A DNA stretch of 34,131 nt. Origin: Burkholderiaceae bacterium. Lineage in GTDB: Bacteria > Pseudomonadota > Gammaproteobacteria > Burkholderiales > Burkholderiaceae_C. The stretch spans positions 1 to 34,131 of the forward strand of contig JACSRS010000083.1 in the NCBI GenBank assembly GCA_014879655.1, in the 5' to 3' direction. Below the pieces are notes generated by a model. That model searched no databases, had not been told where the DNA came from, and saw only the letters and a program-made list of their open reading frames with translations. Position numbers and translations under genes: made by a program. Positions 1 to 8,565 of this stretch are shown one piece after another (position 1 is the stretch's first letter; each line of letters begins with the position of its first letter).

Positions 1-275
1 GCCGGGCCGCCGATCTGCACCCGGCTGCCGCCAAGCACCGAGATCAGAAAACCCGCGATGATGGCGGTGAACAGTCCGGCTTCGGGCTTCAGGCCCGAGG
101 CAATGGCGAAAGCCATCGCCAGCGGCAGCGCCACCACGCCAACCGTGAGGCCAGCGCCGACATCGCCCCAGAAACGCTGCCGGTTGTAGCCTTGCAGCGC
201 GTCCAGCAGGCGGGGTCTGAATTCGATGGGCGGCAGGTGCATGGCGGATGAGCGTGATTTCGGCGGCCGTGACAT
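1..275 (-). CDS. SulP family anion permease, N-terminal fragment
   Basis: The reverse strand reads into the window edge as the first ~90 residues of a SulP (SLC26-type) inner-membrane anion/sulfate transporter. After a short cytoplasmic lead with [20 protein letters not shown] comes the first membrane segment ([16 protein letters not shown]), then [23 protein letters not shown] and QIGGP. This matches the SulP N-terminal signature, in which an amphipathic segment precedes an [12 protein letters not shown] helix. I chose the ATG at 275-273 because AGGG lies about 8 nt upstream; an in-frame ATG at 242-240 has no visible ribosome site and is the alternative. The C-terminal transport helices and any STAS domain lie outside the window. 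The substrate (sulfate, bicarbonate or other) cannot be told from this fragment. Confidence 0.8.
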   Translation of the reverse strand, partial: MSRPPKSRSSAMHLPPIEFRPRLLDALQGYNRQRFWGDVGAGLTVGVVALPLAMAFAIASGLKPEAGLFTAIIAGFLISVLGGSRVQIGGP

Positions 276-393
276 TGTGCACCCTGCGCTCGCAGAAACG
301 ACAGGCGGGCCCTGAACGGCGATGAGCGGGAGCAACAGTTGGCTCGCTGGCTGCTAGAGTGATTACTTTCCCGGATCTCGAACTTTGAAAACG

Positions 394-2106
394 ATGGGTC
401 GATGGCTGTTGGCTTTGTTGCTGGCTGCTTGTGCAGCGCTGCCGGCAGGGGCCGGCACGCCCATTGCAGGCGATCTGGGCTTCTCGGGCCGGGTGCTGCT
501 GGACCCCGGCAGTGCGTTGACCCCGGCGCAGGTGGCGGCGCGGTTTGCGAAGGGTGAGGGAGAGCCGTTTGCCGGCAACCGACCGTATCCGATGAGCCGC
601 GCGGACTCGATCTGGATCTGGCTTGACGTGCCCCGGCTGCGCGAAGCCAGCGTCGCCGTGCTGTCGCTTGCCTACGCGGGGCTGGACATGGCGCGGTTGC
701 ACACGCTGTCGGCCGCGGGCGAATGGACGCAGGTGCAGGCCGGTGACCTGATGGCGGTGAACGAGTGGGTGATTCCGCATCGCTATCCGGCGCTGCCACT
801 GCCGCTCGGACCGGATGCTGCGCAAGTGGTGCTCCTGCAGGTGCAGCATTCGCACCCGGGCACCATGCCCTGGCGGCTGGAATTGCAGAATGCGTTTTCA
901 GCCAGCAACCACCGATCGCTGCTGTTGCTGGGGGTCTATCTGGGCCTGGTGCTGCTGGTGGTGGTGCTGGGCGCGGTGAACTCGGTGATGCTGCGTGATC
1001 CGCTGCACGCCCTGTATGCGGCCAACATCCTGATTCTGGCGGTCACGCAGTCGACGCTCACCGGCCTGGCGGGGCAGTTTCTGTGGCCGAACATGCCCTG
1101 GTGGAACGACACGGCGTCGATGGTGATGCCGATGCTGGGCCTGCTGTCGGCGGCGGCTTTCGTGCTGGCGGTGGTCTGGCCGCTGCCGTGGCGCTGGCTG
1201 CTGCGCGTGTTCCAGGCTTATCTGGCGACTGGCCTGCTGATCACCGGGGTCATCCTGGTGATCGGCCGCGAGCCAGGTTTTGTGCTGGCGAATTTGTACT
1301 TTCTGGTGGGGATTCCTGTCTGCATCGGTCCGCTGGTCTGGTTTGCGCGGGCACGCTCGCGTCACGGCTGGTGGCTGGTGGCCGGCATGGGGGTGCTGTA
1401 CCTGGGCGCATTGCCCATTCCGCTGCGCAACGCCGGGCTGTTGCCGATGAACGGCTGGACCTTGTACGCACCGCAGATCGGCGCAGCACTGGAAATTCCG
1501 CTGTTGCTGATCGGTCTTTACCTGCTCAGCCGCCGGCGGCGCGACGCGATGGTGCGCCACACCGCGCTGCAGACGCGGGACCCGGTCACCGGGCTTTCGA
1601 ATGACCGCCTGACGCGCGAGCGCCTGGACCATCTGGTGCAACGCATGAAGGGGCAGCCCGGTGCCAGCTGCGTGATGCGCGTGCGAATCGGCAACTATGG
1701 GCAAATCGTCGGCGAGTTCGGCATTCAGGTGGGCGCGGTTACCAGTGTGCATGCGGCCGCATGCCTGTCGCTCATCACCCGCGAAGGCGATACGCTGGGC
1801 CGCCTGCGCGATGGCGACTTCCTGCTGGTGCTGGAACGCCGCCTCACCGAAGGTCAGGCGATGCAGGAGGCGGCGCGGGTGGTGGCGCGTGGGCTGGCGC
1901 AGCCGACCCGCGCGCCCGTGACGCCACCGATCCGGCTGTATGTGGCGATCAGCCTGTTCGCGCACGAGTCGAAAAACGCCGAACACCTGCTCGCGCAGCT
2001 GAACCTGCTGCTGCTGGACATTGCCACCAACCCGCAGAAGGTGATACGCGTGGCTCAGCCGCGCAGTCAGCCGCAGCCGAAGACCGGCGAACCCGCGCGT
2101 TCCTGA
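394..2106 (+). CDS. 7TM-DISM sensor protein with degenerate GGDEF domain
   Basis: This is a predicted membrane signalling protein of about 570 residues. Residues ~1-21 (MGRWLLALLLAACAALPAGA) are a signal peptide. Residues ~25-170 form a periplasmic sensor region of 7TMR-DISMED2 type, and ~175-385 hold about seven membrane helices. The C-terminus (~395-540) is shaped like a diguanylate cyclase domain, including DPVTGLSNDRLTRERL, typical of the GGDEF start. Where GGDEF is expected the protein has RDGDF (residues ~472-476), so cyclic-di-GMP synthesis is doubtful. It may act as a GTP or c-di-GMP binder, or only transmit signals. An in-frame TTG at 385 would add three residues; I prefer the ATG at 394 because the signal peptide starts cleanly there. 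It ends 4 bp from the convergent metG. The input signal is unknown. Confidence 0.75.
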   Translation: MGRWLLALLLAACAALPAGAGTPIAGDLGFSGRVLLDPGSALTPAQVAARFAKGEGEPFAGNRPYPMSRADSIWIWLDVPRLREASVAVLSLAYAGLDMARLHTLSAAGEWTQVQAGDLMAVNEWVIPHRYPALPLPLGPDAAQVVLLQVQHSHPGTMPWRLELQNAFSASNHRSLLLLGVYLGLVLLVVVLGAVNSVMLRDPLHALYAANILILAVTQSTLTGLAGQFLWPNMPWWNDTASMVMPMLGLLSAAAFVLAVVWPLPWRWLLRVFQAYLATGLLITGVILVIGREPGFVLANLYFLVGIPVCIGPLVWFARARSRHGWWLVAGMGVLYLGALPIPLRNAGLLPMNGWTLYAPQIGAALEIPLLLIGLYLLSRRRRDAMVRHTALQTRDPVTGLSNDRLTRERLDHLVQRMKGQPGASCVMRVRIGNYGQIVGEFGIQVGAVTSVHAAACLSLITREGDTLGRLRDGDFLLVLERRLTEGQAMQEAARVVARGLAQPTRAPVTPPIRLYVAISLFAHESKNAEHLLAQLNLLLLDIATNPQKVIRVAQPRSQPQPKTGEPARS

Positions 2107-2110
2107 GCGC

Positions 2111-4213
2111 TCAGCGCACCCGCATGCCCGGCTGCGCACCCGGCCAGGGGTTCAGCACATAGATGCCTGGTGAGGCCTTTTCGTCAGCGGCGCTGGCGGC
2201 CAGCACCATGCCCTCGCTGACGCCGAACTTCATCTTGCGGGGCGCAAGGTTGGCCACCATCACCGTCAGCTTGCCGATCAGGTCAGCCGGCTGGTAGGCG
2301 CTGGCGATGCCTGAGAAAACATTTCGATGGCGCCCTTCGCCAGCGTCCAGCGTCAGTCGCAGCAGCTTGGTCGAGCCTTCCACCGGCTCGCAGTTGACGA
2401 TCAGCGCAATGCGCAGATCGATCTTCGCAAAATCATCGATCGTGATCAGCGGGGATATTGCCTCGCCGCCGGGCAGGGCGAGGGTTTCTTCAGCGGCTTC
2501 GGCAGCCGGCGCGGGTGCGGGCTCGAACAGCGCTTCGAGCTGTTTCACGTCCACACGCTGCATCAGGTGGCGGTATTCGCCAATGGCGTGGCCGGCGGGC
2601 AGGCGCGTACCGGCGCCATCAAAAGTCAGCGGCTCGACTTTCAGAAAGGCTTCGACCTGCGCCGCCAGTTCGGGCAGCACCGGCTTCAGGTAGGTGGTGA
2701 GCAGTCGGAAAGCCTGGATGCAGGTGGTGCAGACATCCTGAAGCCGCGTCTCCATGTCGGCTTTTTTGGCCAGTTCCCAGGGCTTGTTCTGGTCCACGTA
2801 TTCGTTCACGCGGTCGGCCAGCAGCATGACTTCGCGCAGCGCCTTGCCGAATTCGCGCTCTGCGTACAGCTCGGCCACGGGCGCCGCGGCGTCCTGCAGG
2901 TGCGACAGCAGCGCGTCGCCATCGGCCGAAACTTCGCCCAGCGCGCCTTCAAAGCGCTTGCTGATGAAGCCGGCCGAGCGCGAGGCGATGTTGATGTATT
3001 TGCCCACCAGATCGGCGTTGACCCGCGCCATGAAGTCTTCCGGGCTGAACTCGACGTCTTCGTTGCGGCTGTTGAGCTTGGCGGCGATGTAATAGCGCAG
3101 CCACTCGGGGTTCATGCCCAGCGACAGGTACTTCAGCGGGTCCAGCCCGGTGCCGCGGCTCTTGCTCATCTTCTCGCTGTTCACCGTCAGGAAACCGTGC
3201 ACAAACACCGCGTTGGGCGTCTTGCGGCCGCTGAAATGCAGCAGCGCCGGCCAGAACAGTGTGTGGAACGTGATGATGTCCTTGCCGATGAAGTGGTACT
3301 GCTCGGTGGCAGGGTCGGCCATGAAAGCGTCGTAGTCCAGTCCCTGCTTGGCAAAGTGGTTCTTCAGTGAGGCCAGGTAACCTATGGGCGCATCGAGCCA
3401 GACGTAGAAGTACTTGCCCGGTGCATCCGGAATCTCGATGCCGAAGTAGGGCGCGTCGCGGCTGATGTCCCAGTCGGACAGGCCGTGGCTTTTCACGCCG
3501 TCTTCGGTTTCGGTCGGCAACAGCCATTCCCTGATCTTGTTGTAGACCTCCATCTGCAGATGGCCGGTATCCTGCGTCCATTCCTCCAGAAAAGCCACGC
3601 AGCGCGGGTCGGACAGCTGGAAAAAATAGTGCTCGGAGTTGCGCAGCACCGGCGTCACGCCGCTGAGCGCCGAGTACGGGTTCTTCAGCTCGGTGGGGCT
3701 GTAGACCGCACCGCAGTTCTCGCAGTTGTCGCCATACTGGTCCCTGGTGCCGCACTTCGGGCATTCGCCCTTGATGAAACGGTCGGGCAGGAACATATTC
3801 TTCTCGGGGTCGAAGAACTGCTCGATGGTGCGGGTGGCGATCAGGCCAGCGGCCTTCAGGTCGCGGTAGATCGCGCGGGCCAGCTCGTGGTTTTCCGGCC
3901 CGTCGGTCGAGTGCCAGTTGTCAAAGGCGATGTGAAAGCCGTCCAGATAGGGTTTGCGGCCGGCGGCGATGTCGGCGACGAACTGCTGGGGCGTCATGCC
4001 AGCCTTTTCGGCCGCGATCATGATCGGCGCGCCGTGGGCGTCATCGGCGCAGACGAAGTGCACGGTGTGGCCCTGCATGCGCTGGAACCGCACCCAGATG
4101 TCAGCCTGGATGTATTCCATGATGTGGCCGATGTGGAACTTGCCGTTGGCGTACGGCAGGGCGGTGGTGACGAAAAGCTGGCGCGGGGCCGGCTTTGAAA
4201 GCGTTGCGGGCAT
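2111..4213 (-). CDS. metG: methionyl-tRNA synthetase
   Basis: This cytoplasmic class I aminoacyl-tRNA synthetase charges tRNA-Met with methionine using ATP. At 700 residues it has the length of the long bacterial form. Visible signatures are the HIGH motif at residues 27-30 (ANGKFHIGH), the zinc knuckle with Cys151, Cys154, Cys164 and Cys167, the KMSKS loop at 348-352 ([15 protein letters not shown]), and a C-terminal EMAPII/Trbp111-like tRNA-binding domain from ~590 ([12 protein letters not shown] ... [19 protein letters not shown]). An Ala/Glu-rich linker (~555-585) joins the anticodon-binding and C-terminal domains. It is divergent from apbC with a 91-bp gap. No strong ribosome site is visible before the ATG. 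It is an intact, ordinary housekeeping gene. Confidence 0.97.
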   Translation of the reverse strand: MPATLSKPAPRQLFVTTALPYANGKFHIGHIMEYIQADIWVRFQRMQGHTVHFVCADDAHGAPIMIAAEKAGMTPQQFVADIAAGRKPYLDGFHIAFDNWHSTDGPENHELARAIYRDLKAAGLIATRTIEQFFDPEKNMFLPDRFIKGECPKCGTRDQYGDNCENCGAVYSPTELKNPYSALSGVTPVLRNSEHYFFQLSDPRCVAFLEEWTQDTGHLQMEVYNKIREWLLPTETEDGVKSHGLSDWDISRDAPYFGIEIPDAPGKYFYVWLDAPIGYLASLKNHFAKQGLDYDAFMADPATEQYHFIGKDIITFHTLFWPALLHFSGRKTPNAVFVHGFLTVNSEKMSKSRGTGLDPLKYLSLGMNPEWLRYYIAAKLNSRNEDVEFSPEDFMARVNADLVGKYINIASRSAGFISKRFEGALGEVSADGDALLSHLQDAAAPVAELYAEREFGKALREVMLLADRVNEYVDQNKPWELAKKADMETRLQDVCTTCIQAFRLLTTYLKPVLPELAAQVEAFLKVEPLTFDGAGTRLPAGHAIGEYRHLMQRVDVKQLEALFEPAPAPAAEAAEETLALPGGEAISPLITIDDFAKIDLRIALIVNCEPVEGSTKLLRLTLDAGEGRHRNVFSGIASAYQPADLIGKLTVMVANLAPRKMKFGVSEGMVLAASAADEKASPGIYVLNPWPGAQPGMRVR

Positions 4214-4223
4214 GGAGGGGACT

Positions 4224-4251
4224 TTGACTTGGGGGAATCACCGATTTTAAG
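4224..4251 (+). promoter_or_regulatory. possible sigma70 promoter for apbC
   Basis: In the 91-bp divergent gap between metG and apbC, TTGACT (4224-4229) is followed after 16 bp by TTTAAG (4246-4251). The -35 is near consensus and the -10 is weak (4 of 6). It is placed to transcribe apbC with a leader of about 45 nt. This is inferred from motif matching only. Confidence 0.3.
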
Positions 4252-4304
4252 AGTTGTCGCTACACTGCCCGCCTGCCCCTGTCTCAAGTACGAAAGATTC
4301 CCGA

Positions 4305-5393
4305 ATGGCCACGCCCGAACAGTTGCTGCAAGCCCTCCAGTCCGTCGTCGACCCGAACACCGGCGCCGACTTTGTCTCGACCAAAGCCCTGAAGAACCTG
4401 CAGGTCACCGGCGGCGACGTGTCGTTCGACGTCGAGCTGGGCTACCCGGCGAAGAGCCAGATTCCGGCCCTTCGCCGCGCACTGATCGCCGCTGCCAAAG
4501 GCGTTGCGGGCGTGGACAACGTCTCGGCCAACGTCACGATGCGCGTCGTCGCCCACGCGGCGCAGCGCGGCGTGGCGCTGCTGCCCAAGGTGAAGAACAT
4601 CATTGCCGTGGCGTCTGGCAAGGGCGGCGTGGGCAAGAGCACCACGGCGGCCAACCTGGCGCTGGCGCTGGCCGCCGAAGGTGCCGCCGTCGGCCTGCTT
4701 GACGCCGACATCTACGGCCCGAGCCAGCCGATGATGATGGGTATCGAAGGCCGGCCCGAAAGCGCCGACGGCCAGACCATGGAGCCGATGGAAAACTTTG
4801 GCGTGCAGGTCATGTCCATCGGTTTCCTGGTGGCGCAGGACGAAGCCATGATCTGGCGCGGCCCGATGGCCACGCAGGCGCTGGAGCAGCTGCTGCGCCA
4901 AACCAACTGGAAAGATCTGGACTACCTGATTGTCGACATGCCGCCCGGCACCGGCGACATCCAGCTCACGCTGTCGCAGCGCGTGCCGATGACCGGCGCG
5001 GTCATCGTCACTACCCCGCAGGACATCGCGCTTCTCGACGCCAAGAAGGGCATCAAGATGTTCGAGAAGGTCGGCGTGCCCATTCTGGGGATCGTCGAAA
5101 ACATGGCGGTGCACGTGTGCAGCAACTGCGGTCATGTCGAGCACATCTTTGGCGCCGACGGCGGCAAGAAGATGGCCGCTCAGTACAACATGGACTACCT
5201 GGGCGCGCTGCCGCTGGCGATGCAGATCCGCGAACAGGCCGACAGCGGCCGCCCCACCGTGGTGGCCGACCCCGACGGCGAGGTCGCCGCGATCTACAAG
5301 ACCGTTGCCCGGCAGGTGGCGATCAAGATAGCGGCCAAGGCGAAGGATTTTTCGTCGAAGTTTCCTTCGATCAAGATTTCGAAGGACACGTAA
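4305..5393 (+). CDS. apbC: iron-sulfur cluster carrier protein ApbC/Mrp
   Basis: This cytoplasmic MinD/Mrp-family P-loop ATPase binds and transfers Fe-S clusters to apo-proteins. Residues ~5-85 form the N-terminal MIP18/DUF59 domain (LLQALQSVVDPNTGADFV). The deviant Walker A (SGKGGVGKST) lies at ~104-113, followed by DADIYGPSQP and DMPPGTGD, all typical of ApbC. The C-terminal CSNCG supplies the CxxC used for cluster binding at the dimer interface. The length (362 residues) is normal. I start it at the ATG at 4305 because the product then begins MATPEQLLQAL, as in the family; an upstream TTG would add 17 non-conserved residues. Several Fe-S enzymes in this window (BoxA, FdsA, the fused FdsG-FdsB) are conceivable clients, but that link is only inference. 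Confidence 0.95.
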   Translation: MATPEQLLQALQSVVDPNTGADFVSTKALKNLQVTGGDVSFDVELGYPAKSQIPALRRALIAAAKGVAGVDNVSANVTMRVVAHAAQRGVALLPKVKNIIAVASGKGGVGKSTTAANLALALAAEGAAVGLLDADIYGPSQPMMMGIEGRPESADGQTMEPMENFGVQVMSIGFLVAQDEAMIWRGPMATQALEQLLRQTNWKDLDYLIVDMPPGTGDIQLTLSQRVPMTGAVIVTTPQDIALLDAKKGIKMFEKVGVPILGIVENMAVHVCSNCGHVEHIFGADGGKKMAAQYNMDYLGALPLAMQIREQADSGRPTVVADPDGEVAAIYKTVARQVAIKIAAKAKDFSSKFPSIKISKDT

Positions 5394-5409
5394 GGGCTGG
5401 GTAGCTGAT

Positions 5410-5466
5410 TTCGGGGTGAAATCGGCAGTAATCCAGCGTCAAATGGTATTTTTTTGCTATTGATTC
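5410..5466 (+). repeat. dispersed repeat copy A (partial)
   Basis: The core CCAGCGTCAAATGGT, followed by a T-run and GCTATTGA, matches repeat copies at 23617-23712 and 31505-31590 and, more weakly, 13897-13980 and 5633-5725 (reverse). This copy lacks the GC-rich GGGGACCCCCTGG head seen in other copies, so it looks truncated or diverged at its 5' side. It lies just after the apbC stop. Confidence 0.6.
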
Positions 5467-5486
5467 AGGAATTTTCTTGAGGCAGT

Positions 5487-5567
5487 TGGTCGGGTCTCGG
5501 CCCAGCGGGTGCTTTGTCACTTGCTGACTGTCGGGGTTTCGTTCAGGGACCGGCTGGTCGGGTCTCG
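5487..5567. repeat. 13-bp direct repeat pair in apbC-bclA gap
   Basis: TGGTCGGGTCTCG occurs at 5487-5499 and again at 5555-5567, each followed by a related GC-rich stretch (CCCAGCGG, CCCCGGCGG). The pair sits between repeat copies A and B in a 342-bp gap (5394-5735) between the convergent apbC and bclA. No gene is convincing in that gap. The function is unknown. Confidence 0.5.
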
Positions 5568-5632
5568 CCCCGGCGGCCCGCAAAGGAAACCGCACATGTC
5601 AACTCAGGCAGAACACGGAAAATACGAACCAA

Positions 5633-5725
5633 ATTCAATAGCAACAAAGCGCCATTCCACGCTGGCTAAATCCAGAAAACATCAAAAATCTTCCTCAAAT
5701 GACCCAAAGGGGTCTCCTCCCGCCA
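5633..5725 (-). repeat. dispersed repeat copy B (reverse orientation)
   Basis: Read on the minus strand this holds GGAGGAGACCCC, a T-rich middle, then CCAGCGTGGAATGGCGCTTT and GCTATTGAA. From AGATTTT to GCTAT it is exactly as long (54 nt) as copy E at 31505-31590. It is inverted relative to copy A, so the two flank about 165 bp. It ends about 10 bp from the bclA stop. Confidence 0.65.
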
Positions 5726-5735
5726 GGGGCTGGAA

Positions 5736-7295
5736 TCACCCCCCTGAACGTTCCCGCTCCCGCAGCCGGAACCGCTGAATCTTCCCCGTCGCAGTCTTTG
5801 GCAACTCGGCGACGAATTCGATGAAACGCGGGTACTTGTAGGGCGCCAGCCGCTCTTTCACAAAGGCCTGGGCTTCGGCCTCGGTCAGGGCCTGGCCGGC
5901 CTTCAGCACGATGAAGGCCTTGGTCTTGACCAGACCGTCGGCGTCAATGGTGCCGATCACGGCGGCTTCCAGAATGGCGGGGTGCTGCATCAGCGTGGAT
6001 TCGACCTCGAACGGCGAAACATAGATGCCGCTGACCTTGAGCATGTCGTCGTTGCGGCCGGCGTAGGTGTAGTAACCGTCAGCGCTGCAGGTGTACTTGT
6101 CACCGCTTTGTGTCCATGCGCCCTGGAAGGTGGCGCGGGACTTGCCTCGCTCGTTCCAGTACATCAGCGCGCTGCTCGGGCCTTTCACGTACAGATCGCC
6201 GATCTGGTTGGCGCCGACGACCTTGCCGGTTTCGTCGCGCAGTTCGATCTCGTAGCCGGGCACGGGTTTGCCGGTGGTGCCGTAGCGCACGTCGCCGGGG
6301 CGGTTGGAAAGGTAGACATGCAACATTTCCGTGGAGCCGATGCCGTCGATGATTTCGCAGCCGAAACGATCGTTCCAGCGCTCGCCAATCTCGCGCGGCA
6401 GGGCTTCACCGGCGGACGAGCACAGGCGCAGGCTGACCTGCGCGCGCCCGGGCAGGTCGGGGGAAGCCAGCATGCCGCCGTAACCGGTGGGTGCGCCGTA
6501 AAACACAGTGGGTTGCTGTTCGGTCAGGCGCTTGAAGACGGCCTGCGGCGTCGGACGCTCGGCCATCAGGATGACGCGGGCGCCCACGCTGAGCGGGAAG
6601 GTCAGCGCATTGCCCAGCCCGTAGGCAAAAAAGAGCTTGGCGGCTGAAAACACCGTGTCGGATTCGCGCAGGCCCAGCACGGCCTTTCCGTAGAGCTCGG
6701 CCGTCCAGTACAGGTTGCCCTGGCTGTGCACCGTCCCTTTCGGTTTGCCGGTGGAACCGGATGAATACAGCCAGAAGCCGGGTTCGTCCGCGTGGGTGGG
6801 TGCGGGTGCCGTCATGGGCGGCTGCGCCGCGATGAAGCTTGCAAAGTCCTTCGCGCCATCAGGCAGGGCGGCTGCGCCGGGGCGCGAGACGATCAGGTGC
6901 TTGACCTCGTGCTGGCCCTGCGCCAGCGCCTGCTGCAGCGTGGCCAGCAGCGGCGCCGAGACCAGCGCCGCCTGCGCGCGGCTGTGGCCGGCCATGTAGG
7001 CGTAGTCCTGCGCGGTGAGCAAGGTGTTGAGCGCGACCGGCACCACGCCGGCGTACAGCGCGCCCAGAAAGGTCACCACCCAGTCGGTGCTGTCGTGCAT
7101 CAGCAGCAGCACGCGCTCCTCCCGGTGCAGGCCGAGCGAGTGCAGGGCGGCGGCGCAGCGCTGCACTCGCTCGGCCAGATCGCCATAGCTCAGCGATTCC
7201 TGGTCGTCTAGCAGTGCGATCTTGTCGGCACGTTCGGCGTTGAGGGCGAGCAGGTGGCCGGCGAAGTTGAACTGGGCGGCTGGCGGGTTCACCAT
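5736..7295 (-). CDS. bclA: benzoate-CoA ligase
   Basis: This cytoplasmic acyl-adenylate-forming enzyme (ANL superfamily, 519 residues) converts benzoate, ATP and CoA to benzoyl-CoA, the entry step of the box pathway. The AMP-binding P-loop YSSGSTGKPKGTVHSQGN lies at ~175-193, the adenine-binding region IDGIGSTEMLH at ~310-320, the hinge AGRNDDMLKVSGIYVSPFEVE at ~410-430, and the catalytic lysine in TATGKIQRFRLRE near the C-terminus. The pattern IDGIGSTEMLHVYLSNRPG is typical of benzoate/4-hydroxybenzoate CoA ligases. The ATG has AGGAGA about 7 nt upstream. The gene is divergent from boxR; its promoter contains TGCA boxes that BoxR probably binds. Close relatives use 2-aminobenzoate or hydroxybenzoates, but the box context favours benzoate. 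Confidence 0.93.
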   Translation of the reverse strand: MVNPPAAQFNFAGHLLALNAERADKIALLDDQESLSYGDLAERVQRCAAALHSLGLHREERVLLLMHDSTDWVVTFLGALYAGVVPVALNTLLTAQDYAYMAGHSRAQAALVSAPLLATLQQALAQGQHEVKHLIVSRPGAAALPDGAKDFASFIAAQPPMTAPAPTHADEPGFWLYSSGSTGKPKGTVHSQGNLYWTAELYGKAVLGLRESDTVFSAAKLFFAYGLGNALTFPLSVGARVILMAERPTPQAVFKRLTEQQPTVFYGAPTGYGGMLASPDLPGRAQVSLRLCSSAGEALPREIGERWNDRFGCEIIDGIGSTEMLHVYLSNRPGDVRYGTTGKPVPGYEIELRDETGKVVGANQIGDLYVKGPSSALMYWNERGKSRATFQGAWTQSGDKYTCSADGYYTYAGRNDDMLKVSGIYVSPFEVESTLMQHPAILEAAVIGTIDADGLVKTKAFIVLKAGQALTEAEAQAFVKERLAPYKYPRFIEFVAELPKTATGKIQRFRLRERERSGG

Positions 7296-7372
7296 GGTGC
7301 GTCTCCTGTGGGGTTCAGCAAGCCGCGCCGAGGGCGGGCATGCATTGAAGTTTTGTCGTTCGTGTGCTGAAA

Positions 7373-7418
7373 TGCATTATTGTGCTTGCGAGCATAATAT
7401 GCAGTAAAGTGCATGTCA
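7373..7418. promoter_or_regulatory. probable BoxR operator cluster upstream of bclA
   Basis: Palindromic TGCA cores occur at 7373, 7400 and 7410, with a further one at 7341. The two inner cores sit between the -35 and -10 of the bclA promoter. The 9-mers TAAAGTGCA (7405-7413) and TGCATGTCA (7410-7418) recur at the boxC promoter (8387-8395 and 8431-8439). BzdR/BoxR-type regulators are known to use TGCA-containing operators; their use here is inferred. Confidence 0.65.
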
Positions 7419-7419
7419 A
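7391..7419 (-). promoter_or_regulatory. sigma70 promoter of bclA
   Basis: On the minus strand TTGACA (7419-7414) is separated by exactly 17 bp from TATGCT (7396-7391), a near-consensus sigma70 promoter about 95 bp before the bclA start. The -35/-10 spacer carries two TGCA boxes, so a bound regulator would block polymerase. Confidence 0.75.
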
Positions 7420-7469
7420 GAGAAATAACGCGCGGGCCTTTGAGGTCAAGGCGCCGGAGAGTATGAATC

Positions 7470-8384
7470 ATGGAAGCTGAAACTGCCATCGCACCGCCGG
7501 TGCCTGTCGATGAGCCGGCGCGTCATCCGTTTCTGGTGCAACTGGGTGAGCGGGTGCGCGCGCTTCGCTCGCGCCGGGGCATGACGCGCAAGGCGCTGGC
7601 GCTGGCGGCCGATGTTTCCGAGCGACACCTGGCCAATCTGGAGTACGGCACCGGCAATGCGTCCATCCTCGTGCTGCTTCAGGTGGCCGGTGCGCTGCAC
7701 GGTTCACTGGCCGAACTGGTAGGGGATGTCAGCACCTCCTCGCCCGAATGGTTGCTGATCCGCGAACTGCTGGAAGGGCGCAGCGACGCTGACCTGCGCC
7801 GCGCCCGTGTAGCGCTTGGCGCGCTGTTCGATGGCAGCGGCAGCAGCGCACAAAGCCGTGCGGCACGCATTGCACTGATCGGCCTGCGCGGCGCGGGCAA
7901 GTCCACGCTAGGGCGGCGTCTGGCCGACGACCTGGGTTACGCCTTCATTGAACTGAGCCGCGAAATCGAGCAGTTTGCCGGTTGCAGCATCGGCGAGATT
8001 CATGCGCTCTATGGGGTCAACGCCTACCGACGCTATGAGCGGCGTGCACTGGAAGAAGCCATCCAGATCTACCCCGAGGTGGTGATCGCCACCCCGGGCG
8101 GGCTGGTCTCTGATGCGGCCAACTTCAACCTGCTGCTGTCGCACTGCACCACCATCTGGTTGCAGGCCAGCCCTGCCGACCACATGGCGCGTGTCGCGGC
8201 GCAGGGCGATCTGCGCCCGATGGCGGCCAGCCGCGAGGCGATGGACGACCTCAAGCAGATTCTGGCCGGGCGCTCGGCTTTTTATTCCAAGGCCGACCTG
8301 TGTTTTGACACCAGTGCGCAGTCGCTGGACGGCAGCTTTCTGGCGCTGCGCGATCAGGTCCGCGATCTGTTGCAGAAAAAATGA
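7470..8384 (+). CDS. boxR: BoxR-type transcriptional regulator (XRE + shikimate-kinase-like)
   Basis: This is a 304-residue regulator of the BzdR/BoxR type. Residues ~28-85 form an XRE/Cro helix-turn-helix (VRALRSRRGMTRKALALAAD, then SERHLANLEYGTGN). Residues ~130-300 resemble shikimate kinase, with a Walker A GLRGAGKSTLGRRLA at ~138-152 followed by DDLGYAFIELSREIE. In this family the kinase-like part senses benzoyl-CoA rather than phosphorylating shikimate, and the HTH part represses the box genes until benzoyl-CoA appears. The start at 7470 has GGAGA about 9 nt upstream. The gene lies between divergent bclA and boxC. TGCA operators are visible on both sides, consistent with one regulator controlling both units. 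Confidence 0.92.
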   Translation: MEAETAIAPPVPVDEPARHPFLVQLGERVRALRSRRGMTRKALALAADVSERHLANLEYGTGNASILVLLQVAGALHGSLAELVGDVSTSSPEWLLIRELLEGRSDADLRRARVALGALFDGSGSSAQSRAARIALIGLRGAGKSTLGRRLADDLGYAFIELSREIEQFAGCSIGEIHALYGVNAYRRYERRALEEAIQIYPEVVIATPGGLVSDAANFNLLLSHCTTIWLQASPADHMARVAAQGDLRPMAASREAMDDLKQILAGRSAFYSKADLCFDTSAQSLDGSFLALRDQVRDLLQKK

Positions 8385-8386
8385 AA

Positions 8387-8439
8387 TAAAGTGCAGATTT
8401 TCTTGACAATACTGGAAAAGCGCAACATAATGCATGTCA
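8387..8439 (+). promoter_or_regulatory. boxC promoter with probable BoxR operators
   Basis: TTGACA (8403-8408) is followed after exactly 17 bp by CATAAT (8426-8431). TGCA cores at 8392 and 8431 flank the promoter; the second overlaps the end of the -10. TAAAGTGCA (8387-8395) and TGCATGTCA (8431-8439) are identical to 9-mers at the bclA promoter. Transcription should begin near 8438, leaving an untranslated leader of roughly 130 nt before boxC. The promoter starts just after the boxR stop. Confidence 0.75.
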
Positions 8440-8565
8440 TCGGGTCAAGAGGCCAGTGCAGTTGGCACCAAACCCGCCCTGCTTCGGGCCTGCCGAAGCG
8501 TCGATTGTCCCGGCACCGCCGGCCATCCGGATGGCGCGGGGTTTGCCGATTTACCAGGAGTGAAT

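Noticed and set aside
2327-3370. Long plus-strand open frame opposite metG
   Set aside because: It is a GC-driven shadow of an unmistakable methionyl-tRNA synthetase gene; the product is compositionally odd and has no recognisable domain.
5596-5778. 60-codon plus-strand frame starting MSTQAEHGKYEP with AAGGA upstream
   Set aside because: It runs through repeat copy B and into the 3' end of bclA on the other strand, and its product is Ser/Arg/Lys-rich low complexity. The ribosome site alone is not enough.
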